From JANNAV01 sp031384695 (GTDB taxonomy: Bacteria; Pseudomonadota; Alphaproteobacteria; Rhodobacterales; Rhodobacteraceae): 16,485 bases of DNA. The stretch's first letter is position 1, and every line of letters starts with the position of its first letter. Positions 6,635-14,357 of the stretch are shown here, in pieces. The position numbers were made by a program, and so were the translations under genes. The notes below the pieces were generated by a model that worked only from the letters and a program-made list of their open reading frames with translations, had not been told where the DNA came from and searched no databases. The stretch is from NCBI GenBank assembly GCA_031384695.1, contig JANNAV010000132.1, positions 1 to 16,485 on the forward strand, in the 5' to 3' direction.

Positions 6635-7885
6635 ATGCTCGCTGACAAACGCATCCTTCTGATCATCGGCGGCGGCATCGCGGCCTATAAATGCTTGTCC
6701 CTCATCCGCCTTCTGCGCCGCGCAGGGGCCGCCGTCACCCCGGTGCTCACCAAATCCGGGGCCGAATTTGTAACGCCCTTATCGGTGTCCGCCCTCGCGG
6801 GTGACAAAATCTACACCGCCCTCTTTGATCTGACGGACGAGGCCGAGATGGGCCATATTCAGCTTTCCCGCGTCGCCGATCTGATCTTGGTCGCCCCCGC
6901 CACCGCCGATCTGATGGCCAAAATGTCTACCGGTAGGGCTGATGATCTTGCCTCAACGCTACTGCTGGCAACCGACACGCCGATCCTGATTGCGCCTGCG
7001 ATGAACGTGCGGATGTGGCAGCACCCCGCCACCCAGCGCAATCTGGCGCAACTTCTGGCCGATGGCGTGAAAATCATCGGCCCGAATAACGGCGAAATGG
7101 CCTGTGGCGAGTATGGCCCCGGCCGGATGGCCGAACCGGAAGAGATCATGGCCGCCATCCAATCCGCCTTCCACATTGGCGCCCCCACCGGGCCGCTCGC
7201 CGGCAAACACATCCTGATAACCTCCGGACCCACCCACGAACCCATTGATCCGGTTCGCTTTATCGCCAACCGCTCGTCTGGTGCCCAAGGCACGGCACTG
7301 GCCATCGCCCTGCGCGATCTTGGCGCGCGCGTCAGCTTCATCACCGGCCCGGCCAGCGTTGCGGCCCCCACCGGCGTCACCGTGATAAGGGTGGAAACCG
7401 CCCGCGAAATGGCGGCCGCCGTCGAAGCCGCCCTCCCCGCCGATGCCGCCATCATGGCCGCTGCCGTGGCCGATTGGAGCGTGGCCAACGCCTCGGATTC
7501 CAAGCTGAAGAAAGCCAAGGATGCCTGCCCGCCCGCCCTGCAATTCATTGAAAACCCTGACATTTTGGCAACCCTCTGCCGCTCGCCGCACCGCCCGGCA
7601 CTGGTGGTGGGGTTTGCCGCCGAAACCGAAAACGTGCTGGCCCACGCCACCGCCAAACGCCTGCGCAAGGGCTGCGACTGGATCGTGGCCAACGACGTCT
7701 CTCCCGCCACCGGCATCATGGGCGGGGCCGAAAACGCGGTGACGCTGATCACCGCAACCGGCACGGAAACCTGGCCCCGCATGGCCAAAACCGCCGTCGC
7801 AGCCGAACTGGCCAACCGCGTCTCAGCGGCACTGACAGCAACCTCCGGCGGGGATATTTCGGCAAAAGAGAAGCCAGAACGATGA
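6635..7885 (+). CDS. coaBC: Bifunctional phosphopantothenoylcysteine decarboxylase / phosphopantothenate-cysteine ligase
   Basis: CoaBC makes 4'-phosphopantetheine from phosphopantothenate and cysteine in coenzyme A synthesis. The N-terminal CoaC flavoprotein half (1-185) has GGGIAAYK, the catalytic histidine H74 in GHIQLSRVADL, PAMN (121-124) and the flexible-flap cysteine C157 in ACGEYGPGRM. The CoaB half (190-400) shows TSGPTHEPIDPVRFIANRSSG split across 196-216, AAVADW (276-281), the lysine block KLKK (290-293), NPDIL and VGFAAET. The 416-residue length is normal. AAGGAG lies 5 nt before the ATG at 6635; an in-frame ATG at 6566 would add a proline-rich tail absent from the family. The stop overlaps the dut start (ATGA), so coaBC, dut and the E1-like gene form an operon. 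The coaBC-dut pairing is common in proteobacteria. Confidence 0.96.
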   Translation: MLADKRILLIIGGGIAAYKCLSLIRLLRRAGAAVTPVLTKSGAEFVTPLSVSALAGDKIYTALFDLTDEAEMGHIQLSRVADLILVAPATADLMAKMSTGRADDLASTLLLATDTPILIAPAMNVRMWQHPATQRNLAQLLADGVKIIGPNNGEMACGEYGPGRMAEPEEIMAAIQSAFHIGAPTGPLAGKHILITSGPTHEPIDPVRFIANRSSGAQGTALAIALRDLGARVSFITGPASVAAPTGVTVIRVETAREMAAAVEAALPADAAIMAAAVADWSVANASDSKLKKAKDACPPALQFIENPDILATLCRSPHRPALVVGFAAETENVLAHATAKRLRKGCDWIVANDVSPATGIMGGAENAVTLITATGTETWPRMAKTAVAAELANRVSAALTATSGGDISAKEKPER

Positions 7886-8346
7886 AGGCGGTGCTGGTGC
7901 TGTGGGAAGACTGGGCCGACCGCGCGCTCGGTTTGCCGGGCTACGCCACCGAAGGCGCCGCAGGGGCCGATTTGCGCGCCAACCTGCCGCCAGATCAGCG
8001 CGCGGCGGGCATCACCCTACGGCCGATGGAGCGCGGCATCGTGCCAACCGGTTTGCGGGTCGAGATCCCTCCGGGCTTTGAAATGCAGATCAGGCCAAGG
8101 TCGGGGTTGGCGGTCAAGTATGGGATTTCACTGCCAAATACTCCCGGCACCATCGACTGCGATTACCGCGGCCCGCTGGGTGTGGCGCTGATCAATCTGG
8201 GGGCCGCCGCCTATACCATCCATCACGGCGACCGGATCGCGCAGGCGGTTGTGGCCCCCGTGGTACAGGCGGTGTTCAAGGCGGTTGACCGGCTTTCAGA
8301 CAGCGCGCGGGGGACGGGTGGCTTTGGCTCCACGGGGCGAAGCTGA
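7882..8346 (+). CDS. dut: dUTP diphosphatase (trimeric dUTPase)
   Basis: Dut hydrolyses dUTP to dUMP and pyrophosphate, which keeps uracil out of DNA and supplies thymidylate synthesis. All five motifs of the trimeric family are present in 154 residues: AGADLRA (motif 1), RPRSGLA (2), GTIDCDYRGPLGVALINLG (3, with the catalytic aspartate and substrate-binding tyrosine), HGDRIAQAVVAP (4) and RGTGGFGSTG (5, the C-terminal arm that closes over the active site). The start overlaps the coaBC stop as ATGA. The stop overlaps the next start as TGATG, so translation of all three genes is probably coupled. No anomalies are visible. Confidence 0.97.
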   Translation: MKAVLVLWEDWADRALGLPGYATEGAAGADLRANLPPDQRAAGITLRPMERGIVPTGLRVEIPPGFEMQIRPRSGLAVKYGISLPNTPGTIDCDYRGPLGVALINLGAAAYTIHHGDRIAQAVVAPVVQAVFKAVDRLSDSARGTGGFGSTGRS

Positions 8347-9377
8347 TGTTGGTGATCCTGCTTGCGCTCGGTCTGTGGCTGCTTGGCTGGGGTTTTGGCA
8401 CGCCCAAAGCCACACGCTGGATGGCGGTTGCGGCACTATGGGCGGCGGTTGTGCTGCTGCATCTGCTGCTGCCCGAAGGGCACGCGCTGCGTCAGACGGT
8501 GGGCGGGGATGCGCGAAGCTGGGGCGTTCTGGGCGTGGTTTTTGTCGGGCTTCTGGGATATAAGCTGTTGATTTCGAAATTGAAATCTCGTTCTATGGTC
8601 GTTGCACCTACCTCCAACACAGGCGCGTTCCTGCCCGCCGAGCTGGATCGTTACGCCCGCCACATCATGCTGCGCGAGATCGGCGGCCCCGGTCAGCGGC
8701 GCTTGAAGGATGCCCGCGTGCTGGTGATCGGGGCGGGCGGCCTTGGCGCACCGGCGCTGCTTTATCTGGCGGCCTCGGGCGTGGGCGTGATCGGCGTGAT
8801 CGACGATGATCTGGTCGAGGCGTCAAATCTGCAACGCCAGATCATCCACACCGAGCAACGCCGCGGCATGGCCAAGGTGCAATCGGCGGAAATTGCCATG
8901 CGGGCGCTGAACCCCTTTATTGAGGTGCGCCCCTATCATCGCCGCCTGACCCCCGAGATCGCCGAATCCTTGCTCGCCGATTATGATCTGATCCTTGACG
9001 GCTCCGATAACTTTGCCACCCGCTATCTGGTGAACCGCTTGGCCGCAAAGCTGTCCAAGCCCTTGATTTCAGGCGCGATCACTCAGTGGGAGGGGCAGCT
9101 TGGCCTTTACGATCCGGCGCGGGGCGGGCCTTGCTACGAATGCGTCTTTCCAACCGAACCCGCCCCCGGCATGGTGCCGACCTGTGCCGAGGCGGGGGTG
9201 GCGGCACCCTTGCCGGGGGTGATCGGCGCCATGATGGCGATGGAGGCGGTCAAGCATATCACCGGCGCGGGCACGTCTTTGCGGGGGCGGTTGATGATTC
9301 ATGATGCGCTTTACGGCGAGACGCGGATGATCATCACCAAACCCTGCGCGGGCTGCCCCGCCTGTGGCGCCAACTGA
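8346..9377 (+). CDS. moeB: Membrane-anchored MoeB/ThiF/HesA-family E1-like adenylyltransferase
   Basis: MoeB-type enzymes adenylate the C-terminal Gly-Gly of the sulfur-carrier MoaD; ThiF does the same for ThiS. The E1 domain (about 95-343) is complete: RYARHIMLREIGG, the nucleotide loop GAGGLG (129-134), DDDLVEASNLQRQ (153-165), DGSDNFATRYLVN (218-230), zinc-ligand pairs C263/C266 and C337/C340, and the cysteine C280 in VPTCAEAGV. Unusually for textbook MoeB (about 250 residues), roughly 85 residues precede it with three hydrophobic stretches (2-17, 25-42, 59-76), so the catalytic domain is probably tethered to the inner membrane. No ribosome site precedes the internal ATG at codon 84, so one long protein is likely. 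It starts in a TGATG overlap with dut. Whether it serves molybdopterin or thiamine synthesis is not decided by the window. Confidence 0.88.
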   Translation: MLVILLALGLWLLGWGFGTPKATRWMAVAALWAAVVLLHLLLPEGHALRQTVGGDARSWGVLGVVFVGLLGYKLLISKLKSRSMVVAPTSNTGAFLPAELDRYARHIMLREIGGPGQRRLKDARVLVIGAGGLGAPALLYLAASGVGVIGVIDDDLVEASNLQRQIIHTEQRRGMAKVQSAEIAMRALNPFIEVRPYHRRLTPEIAESLLADYDLILDGSDNFATRYLVNRLAAKLSKPLISGAITQWEGQLGLYDPARGGPCYECVFPTEPAPGMVPTCAEAGVAAPLPGVIGAMMAMEAVKHITGAGTSLRGRLMIHDALYGETRMIITKPCAGCPACGAN

Positions 9378-9379
9378 AT

Positions 9380-10975
9380 TTACAGCGTAAAATCAAAGGT
9401 TTCCGCCCGTGCATGGTCCCAGTATTTAACAAACGCCGGGTGCTGCACATTCCCCGAGGTCAACTCTCCGGGTTCGATCCACAGATACTGGCTTGCCGCC
9501 GAGCGCACCTCGCGGCTGTTCACCCGGATCATCAGATGATGCGGGGTCAGGTCCGACGGGTGGCGCAGGCCAGACGATTCCACTGCCTCCTGCAGCGCAA
9601 ACATGGTGCGGGCGTGAAACGACGCCACCCGGTGATGCTTGTCCTCCACCACCAGCGCGCGGTAGCGGCCCGGGTCTTGCGTGGTTACCCCCGTCGGGCA
9701 TTTGCCGGTATGACAGACCTGCGCCTGAATGCAGCCCACCGCAAACATGAACCCGCGCGCGATGTTGCAGCCATCCGCGCCCAAGGCCAGCATCCGGCAG
9801 ATATCGAACGCCGAGATCAGCTTGCCCGACACGATCAGCTTGATATCCTTGCGCAATCCCATGCCAACCAGCGTGTTATGCACCAGCATCAGCCCCTCGC
9901 GCAACGGCGCGCCCTTGTGATCGGCGAACTCCACCGGGGCCGCACCGGTGCCGCCCTCCGCCCCATCCACGGTGATGAAATCCGGCGCGATGCCGGTTTT
10001 CCGGATCGCCTTGGCAATCGCAAACAACTCCCACGGATGGCCGACGCAAAACTTGAACCCCACCGGCTTGCCACCCGAAAGATCGCGCAAATGCTTGATA
10101 AAGCCGCAAAATTCTTCCGGCGTTGAAAAGGTGGAATGCTTGGACGGGCTGATGCAATCCACCCCCGCCGGAATGCCCCGCGCTTCGGCAATCTCCGGCG
10201 TCACTTTCGAGCCAAGCAGAATCCCCCCATGCCCCGGCTTTGCCCCCTGCGACAGCTTGATTTCGATCATCTTCACCTGATCGTCGGCGGCATGGCGCGC
10301 GAACAGATCGGGGTCAAAGCTGCCATCGGCTTTGCGGCAGCCAAAGTATCCGCTGGCAATCTGCCACACCAGATCGCCGCCATGCTTGCGGTGAAACTTC
10401 GAGATCGAACCCTCACCGGTGGTATGGGCAAACCCGCCCAGCTTGGCCCCCCAGTTCAGCGCCTCGATGGCATTGGGCGACAGCGCGCCATACGACATCC
10501 CCGAGATGTTTAGCACCGAGGCGCGGTAGGGCTGCTTGCAGTCAGGCCCGCCAATGGTGATGCGGAAATCGCAGCTTGCCAGATGGGTGGGTGCGATGGA
10601 ATGGTTGATCCATTCAAACCCTATCTCGTTGACGTTCAACAAGGTTCCAAACGGCCTCAGCCCCTCGATGCCTTTGGATCGCCGATACACCAGCGCGCGC
10701 TGTTCGCGCGAAAACGGCGTTTCCTCATGATCGCTTTCCAGAAAATACTGCCGGATTTCGGGGCGGATGGTTTCAAACAAGAACCGCAACCGCGCGATCA
10801 GCGGATAGTTTTTCAGCACCGCCCGTTTGGTTTGGTAAACATCATAAATCCCCACCGCCGAGGTCATGATCCCCACTGCGATCACCGCCCCGCCCCAAAC
10901 CTCATGCGTCTCGTAAGCCAGCAGAATCCCGAACGGGATCAGCAAAAAGCACAGGTACAGGGGAATGTAGCGCAT
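9380..10975 (-). CDS. FMN-binding glutamate-synthase-like protein (GltB2-type), membrane-anchored
   Basis: The 531-residue protein begins with two hydrophobic segments (about 3-20 and 28-46) and continues with a glutamate-synthase central/FMN barrel domain. Recognisable blocks are LNISGMSYGALS (155-166), KLSQGAKPGHGG (240-251), DFITVDGAEGGTGAAP (332-347) and a 3Fe-4S-type cluster motif C415-x5-C421-x4-C426 ending in CPTGV. It lacks the N-terminal glutaminase domain and the C-terminal GXGXG domain of full GltB. Ammonia-channelling glutamate synthesis cannot therefore be assumed; proteins of this group are annotated as FMN-binding glutamate synthase family, with uncertain substrates. AAGGA sits 8 nt before the ATG. 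Its stop is 2 nt from the stop of the convergent E1-like gene, and an FkbM gene lies 97 nt upstream on the same strand. Confidence 0.9.
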   Translation of the reverse strand: MRYIPLYLCFLLIPFGILLAYETHEVWGGAVIAVGIMTSAVGIYDVYQTKRAVLKNYPLIARLRFLFETIRPEIRQYFLESDHEETPFSREQRALVYRRSKGIEGLRPFGTLLNVNEIGFEWINHSIAPTHLASCDFRITIGGPDCKQPYRASVLNISGMSYGALSPNAIEALNWGAKLGGFAHTTGEGSISKFHRKHGGDLVWQIASGYFGCRKADGSFDPDLFARHAADDQVKMIEIKLSQGAKPGHGGILLGSKVTPEIAEARGIPAGVDCISPSKHSTFSTPEEFCGFIKHLRDLSGGKPVGFKFCVGHPWELFAIAKAIRKTGIAPDFITVDGAEGGTGAAPVEFADHKGAPLREGLMLVHNTLVGMGLRKDIKLIVSGKLISAFDICRMLALGADGCNIARGFMFAVGCIQAQVCHTGKCPTGVTTQDPGRYRALVVEDKHHRVASFHARTMFALQEAVESSGLRHPSDLTPHHLMIRVNSREVRSAASQYLWIEPGELTSGNVQHPAFVKYWDHARAETFDFTL

Positions 10976-11072
10976 AGCGGCAATCCTTGCAGAACGGGCG
11001 CTCAGTTGGGCGCAGATAGCCGCTCCAACGCAAGCTTTTTGTGACCATAGGCGCAGGGGTTGAACAAAGTCT

Positions 11073-11954
11073 TTACCCCGCAGCCATGCCGCTGCCGCGC
11101 AGCGCGGTCACATAAGGTGCCACCGCAGCCGCATCAACCTCGCCGCGCTTCACCAACTCGCCCAGACAGCGCAGCACCAGATCATAAGACCGCATCACCG
11201 CATCGGCCAAGAGCGCCATATGCCGGATGGTTTCACTTTCCAGTGCCGCCATATCTATCGGGTTGCGCAGGTAAAACACATCCGCCACTGTCGCTTGCGA
11301 TGGCGGCAAAGCCAGTCCGCGGGCCAGCCGCAGCGGATATCCCAGGTGATGCGCGCTAACCTCGGCAAACTTGTGCGCGATGAAACCCTGTGCTGCCATC
11401 TCGGCCTGAATGTCGCCAAAAGTTGGCTGGCCTTTGTAGTAAGGCAGGATCGCCACTTCCGTCTGCACCAGAGCGGTGTGCGCAAGTTTGGCGCGGCCAT
11501 TGGTAAACACGTTCAGCTCGCCCCCCTGAATGTCGATCTTCAGATAGTCAATATCGGTGATTTCGGCAATATCATCAAGACGTTGGGTTGGCATTTCCAC
11601 CCGCTCACGCACCTCCGTCGCGCGCTTCCACCAGGGGTTCAGATAGTCTCCCACCCAAGGCTCGGGCGCGAGAGTGGAAACCAGCCCCGAATTGCGCGTC
11701 AGATACAGCGTCTCGGTGGCACCGGTTCCCACGGCATAGGGCAGATAGGTTTCCCCCTCGGTTTTCACCGCGTTCAGCGCCGCCAGCGCCTCGGGTTGCG
11801 GCTCAAAGCCGATGATCCTGCAACAACCGCTGCGCCGCATCAGGGCATAGGGCGGTTTGCCGTTGAACGGGTTGGCGCCGATATCGACAATCGTGGTCGG
11901 CCTGCTTGCGCCCAGCAGATCGCGCAACAGCCGGACGCGGTTGGCTGGTCTCAT
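11073..11954 (-). CDS. FkbM family SAM-dependent methyltransferase
   Basis: The 293-residue product has the FkbM fold. The SAM-binding loop TIVDIGANPFNG (21-32) is followed by the acidic strand end RIIGFEPQPEAL (46-57), the family block EMPTQRLDD (120-128) and YLKIDIQGGELNVF (137-150), where the DIQG segment is diagnostic. A C-terminal helical tail of about 70 residues follows the fold. FkbM enzymes O-methylate varied substrates, often sugars or polyketide hydroxyls; nothing nearby indicates this one's target. AAGGG lies about 7 nt before the ATG at 11954, and a perfect short palindrome (11973-11986) lies 18 nt upstream of the start. It is flanked on the same strand by the ubiK-like gene and the glutamate-synthase-like gene, with gaps of 83 and 97 nt, so an operon is possible but not certain. 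Confidence 0.88.
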   Translation of the reverse strand: MRPANRVRLLRDLLGASRPTTIVDIGANPFNGKPPYALMRRSGCCRIIGFEPQPEALAALNAVKTEGETYLPYAVGTGATETLYLTRNSGLVSTLAPEPWVGDYLNPWWKRATEVRERVEMPTQRLDDIAEITDIDYLKIDIQGGELNVFTNGRAKLAHTALVQTEVAILPYYKGQPTFGDIQAEMAAQGFIAHKFAEVSAHHLGYPLRLARGLALPPSQATVADVFYLRNPIDMAALESETIRHMALLADAVMRSYDLVLRCLGELVKRGEVDAAAVAPYVTALRGSGMAAG

Positions 11955-11972
11955 GGCGATGCCCTTTCTGCC

Positions 11973-11986
11973 GCGAAAACTTTCGC
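11973..11986. repeat. Short palindrome upstream of the FkbM methyltransferase gene
   Basis: GCGAAA, two bases, then TTTCGC form a perfect dyad 18 nt before the FkbM start in an 83-nt gap. The 8-mer CCGCGCGC also occurs twice nearby (11998-12005 and 12030-12037). It may be an operator; at this size chance is a real alternative. Confidence 0.25.
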
Positions 11987-12037
11987 TCCAGCATGGCCGC
12001 GCGCTCGGATTGGTTCAACCCCGAAACAACCGCGCGC

Positions 12038-12289
12038 CTACTTCGATGCCTTCTTCGCCTCCAGCGCCGCAATCCGCGCCTCCAGGCTTGCGTTCTCCTC
12101 GCGCGCCTTCTGTGCCATCGCGCGCGCCGCATCAAACTCCTCGCGCGTCACGAAATCGCGGTCGGCCATCCAGCGGTCGATGAACCCCTTCATCGCCGTC
12201 TCCGCCTCGGTTTTCGCCCCCTGCGCCACGCCCAGCGCGTTGGTCATCAACTTGGACATGTCATCGAACAGTTTGTTGCCGCCTTGCAT
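12038..12289 (-). CDS. ubiK: UbiK/YqiC-like accessory factor (BMFP domain)
   Basis: This small acidic-basic helical protein of about 83 residues begins MQGGNKLFDDMSKLMTNALG. It continues with an amphipathic region (ADRDFVTREEFDAARAMAQ) and ends in a coiled coil (REENASLEARIAALEAKKA). That matches the BMFP/YqiC family. UbiK in enterobacteria supports aerobic ubiquinone synthesis through the UbiJ lipid-binding partner; transfer of that role to this organism is inference. The ATG at 12289 has GGGG at a proper distance (6 to 7 nt), whereas the ATG at 12295 abuts the same site, and the ATG at 12403 lies upstream of the proposed promoter. The gene is divergent from lgt across 140 nt. Confidence 0.85.
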   Translation of the reverse strand: MQGGNKLFDDMSKLMTNALGVAQGAKTEAETAMKGFIDRWMADRDFVTREEFDAARAMAQKAREENASLEARIAALEAKKASK

Positions 12290-12313
12290 GGTCATTCCCC
12301 TTTGCCTTTTGCC

Positions 12314-12342
12314 AATATGGTCTGCACGCGCCCCCGCCACAA
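12314..12342 (-). promoter_or_regulatory. Probable promoter of the ubiK-like gene
   Basis: On the minus strand TTGTGG (12337-12342) and CATATT (12314-12319) are separated by 17 nt. The -10 matches four of six consensus bases, and the start would fall about 18 nt before the ubiK ATG. This also excludes the upstream ATG at 12403 as the translation start. Confidence 0.4.
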
Positions 12343-12370
12343 GATGACCGTTTGGCGCGCCCGCGCGGCG

Positions 12371-12399
12371 TTGACAACGCGGCCCGCCTGCCAGACAAA
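12371..12399 (+). promoter_or_regulatory. Probable promoter of the lgt operon
   Basis: A perfect -35 hexamer TTGACA (12371-12376) is followed by 17 nt and a weak -10, GACAAA (12394-12399). The start would be near 12406, about 24 nt before the lgt ATG. It is divergent from the ubiK promoter in the same 140-nt gap. Confidence 0.42.
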
Positions 12400-12429
12400 C
12401 CAAGCCGCAACAGCCACGGTAAAGCCCGC

Positions 12430-13311
12430 ATGTCCTATATTCCTTTCCCCGATATCTCGCCCGATATCTTTTCGATTGATCTGGGCTTCTTCACCTTCGT
12501 GCTGCGCTGGTATGCGTTGGCCTATATCGTCGGGCTGATCGCGGGCTGGCGGCTGGTGCTGCGCGCGCTGGCCACACCGCGTCTGTGGTCAACCACCGCC
12601 CCCCCCGCCAACCCCGAACAAATCGAGCGGCTGCTGACATGGGTGATCATCGGTGTCATCCTTGGCGGCCGCATGGGCTATGTGTTGTTCTACCAGCCAG
12701 CGTTTTTTGCCGCCAACCCGGGCCAGATCCTGCGTGTCTGGGAAGGCGGCATGTCGTTTCACGGCGGCTTTCTCGGCGTCATTTTCGCCGGGATGATCTT
12801 TTGCCGCCGCGAAAACATCCCGATGCTGCCGATGGCCGATCTGATGGCGATGGTGGCACCCATCGGCCTGTTCCTTGGCCGCATCGCCAACTTCATCAAC
12901 GCCGAGTTGTGGGGCCGCGCCACCACCATGCCGTGGGGCGTCGCTTTCCCCGGCGAGGCAGCACAAACCTGCCCGCCGCTGATTAATGCCGTCTGCGCCC
13001 GCCACCCGAGCCAGCTTTACGAGGCCGCCCTTGAAGGCGCGCTGCTGTTTTGTCTGCTGGCTTATGTGGTCTGGCGCAAGGGCTGGCTTGATCACCCCGG
13101 CAAAAGCATGGGCCTGTTCATCGCGGGCTACGGGCTCGCCCGCTTTTTTGTCGAGTTCTTCCGCCAACCCGATGCGCAGTTCGCAACCGACACCAACCCC
13201 ATCGGCTATGTGCTCCGGGCGGGCCTTCTGGGCATCACCATGGGCCAGTTGCTGACCCTGCCGATGATTCTCATCGGCCTGTGGTTCATCCTGCGCGCCA
13301 GACCGGCATGA
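12430..13311 (+). CDS. lgt: Prolipoprotein diacylglyceryl transferase
   Basis: Lgt moves a diacylglyceryl group from phosphatidylglycerol to the lipobox cysteine of prolipoproteins in the inner membrane, the first step of lipoprotein maturation. The 293-residue protein has about seven hydrophobic segments. It carries MSFHGGFLGV with the essential histidine H111, the Lgt signature GRIANFINAELWGR (150-163, containing R151, N154, N157, E159 and R163), HPSQLYEAALEG near 192, and a late arginine in FVEFFRQPD. The start MSYIPFPDISPDIFSIDLG is the normal family N-terminus; 26 in-frame upstream codons from 12352 overlap the proposed promoter and are rejected. The ribosome site is weak. The stop overlaps the next gene as ATGA. 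Confidence 0.96.
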   Translation: MSYIPFPDISPDIFSIDLGFFTFVLRWYALAYIVGLIAGWRLVLRALATPRLWSTTAPPANPEQIERLLTWVIIGVILGGRMGYVLFYQPAFFAANPGQILRVWEGGMSFHGGFLGVIFAGMIFCRRENIPMLPMADLMAMVAPIGLFLGRIANFINAELWGRATTMPWGVAFPGEAAQTCPPLINAVCARHPSQLYEAALEGALLFCLLAYVVWRKGWLDHPGKSMGLFIAGYGLARFFVEFFRQPDAQFATDTNPIGYVLRAGLLGITMGQLLTLPMILIGLWFILRARPA

Positions 13312-14357
13312 CGCCGCTTGCGGCCCTGCTGATCCGGCGGATCAGGGCTGCTGGGCCGATCATGCTGGCCGACTACATGTCCGAATGTCTGCTCCACCCT
13401 CAGCACGGCTATTACACCACCCGCGAACCCTTTGGCACCAAAGGCGATTTCACCACCGCGCCCGAGATATCGCAGATGTTTGGCGAATTGCTGGGCCTTT
13501 GCCTCGCGCAAACCTGGCTGAATCAGGGCGCCCCGACCGCCTTCACCCTTGCCGAGCTTGGACCCGGTCGCGGCACCTTGATGGCCGATCTGCTGCGCGC
13601 CACCCGCACCGTCACAGGCTTTCATGCCGCCGCCCGCGTTATCATGATCGAGGCATCGCCCCGCCTGCGCGCCTTGCAACGCGCCACCCTCGGCACCCAC
13701 CCTGCCCATTGGCATGACACGATCGAAACCCTCCCCGATGCCCCTCTTTACCTGATCGCCAACGAGTTCTTTGATGCCCTGCCGATCCGCCAGTTCACCC
13801 GTACGCCACAAGGCTGGGCCGAAACCATCGTCGGCCTTGTGAACGACAGCCTCACCCTCGGCCGTACCACCGCCGCACCGCTTGCCGCCCTCAACCACCG
13901 CCTGAGCGACACAACCCCCGGCGATATCGTCGAGATATGTCCCACCGGGCCGCACATCGTCACCGCCATCGCCCGGCGCATCGCGCAAAAGGGCGGCGCG
14001 GCGGTGATCCTTGATTACGGCGGTTGGCGCTCGCGCGGTGATACGTTTCAGGCCCTGCGCGCCCATGCCCCCGTCCACCCCCTCGAATCCCCCGGTCACG
14101 CCGACCTCACTGCCCATGTCGATTTCGAAGCCCTCGCGGGCACCCACCCTCACGCCTGCACAACCCAAGGCCGCCTGCTTGAAAATCTGGGGATCAGCGC
14201 CCGCAGCGCCCGTCTTGCCGCGTCCCTAAGCGGCGAAGCCCTGCAATCGCATCTTTCCGCCACACGCCGCTTGACCGCCCCGCAAGAAATGGGAAAGTTG
14301 TTCAAAGCCCTCGCCATTCATCCGCCGCATTGCCCCCCGCCACCCGGATTCCTTTGA
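13308..14357 (+). CDS. MidA/NDUFAF7-type class I SAM-dependent methyltransferase
   Basis: The 349-residue protein matches the MidA/NDUFAF7 (old DUF185) family. It shows HPQHGYYTTREPFG, then GDFTTAPEISQMFGE (46-60), the SAM loop LAELGPGRGTLM (81-92), IANEFFDALPIRQF, EICPTGPH, VILDYGGW and ADLTAHVDFEAL. The mitochondrial member NDUFAF7 dimethylates an arginine of complex I subunit NDUFS2 during assembly. A matching role on bacterial NADH dehydrogenase is plausible for alphaproteobacteria but is inferred. The ATG overlaps the lgt stop (ATGA, 13308-13311), which makes an upstream GTG at 13281 unnecessary. Its own stop overlaps the pgeF start as TGATG. Tight overlaps across the three genes indicate coupled translation. 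Confidence 0.92.
   Translation: MTPLAALLIRRIRAAGPIMLADYMSECLLHPQHGYYTTREPFGTKGDFTTAPEISQMFGELLGLCLAQTWLNQGAPTAFTLAELGPGRGTLMADLLRATRTVTGFHAAARVIMIEASPRLRALQRATLGTHPAHWHDTIETLPDAPLYLIANEFFDALPIRQFTRTPQGWAETIVGLVNDSLTLGRTTAAPLAALNHRLSDTTPGDIVEICPTGPHIVTAIARRIAQKGGAAVILDYGGWRSRGDTFQALRAHAPVHPLESPGHADLTAHVDFEALAGTHPHACTTQGRLLENLGISARSARLAASLSGEALQSHLSATRRLTAPQEMGKLFKALAIHPPHCPPPPGFL

Noticed and set aside
9379..9391. Dyad TTTAC-AGC-GTAAA at the convergent junction of the E1-like and glutamate-synthase-like genes
   Set aside because: Only five AT-rich pairs and no T-run; too weak to call a bidirectional terminator, and it lies inside the last codons.
12352..12429. Upstream in-frame extension of lgt by 26 codons
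   Set aside because: It overlaps the probable promoter TTGACA-N17-GACAAA, and the family N-terminus begins at 12430.
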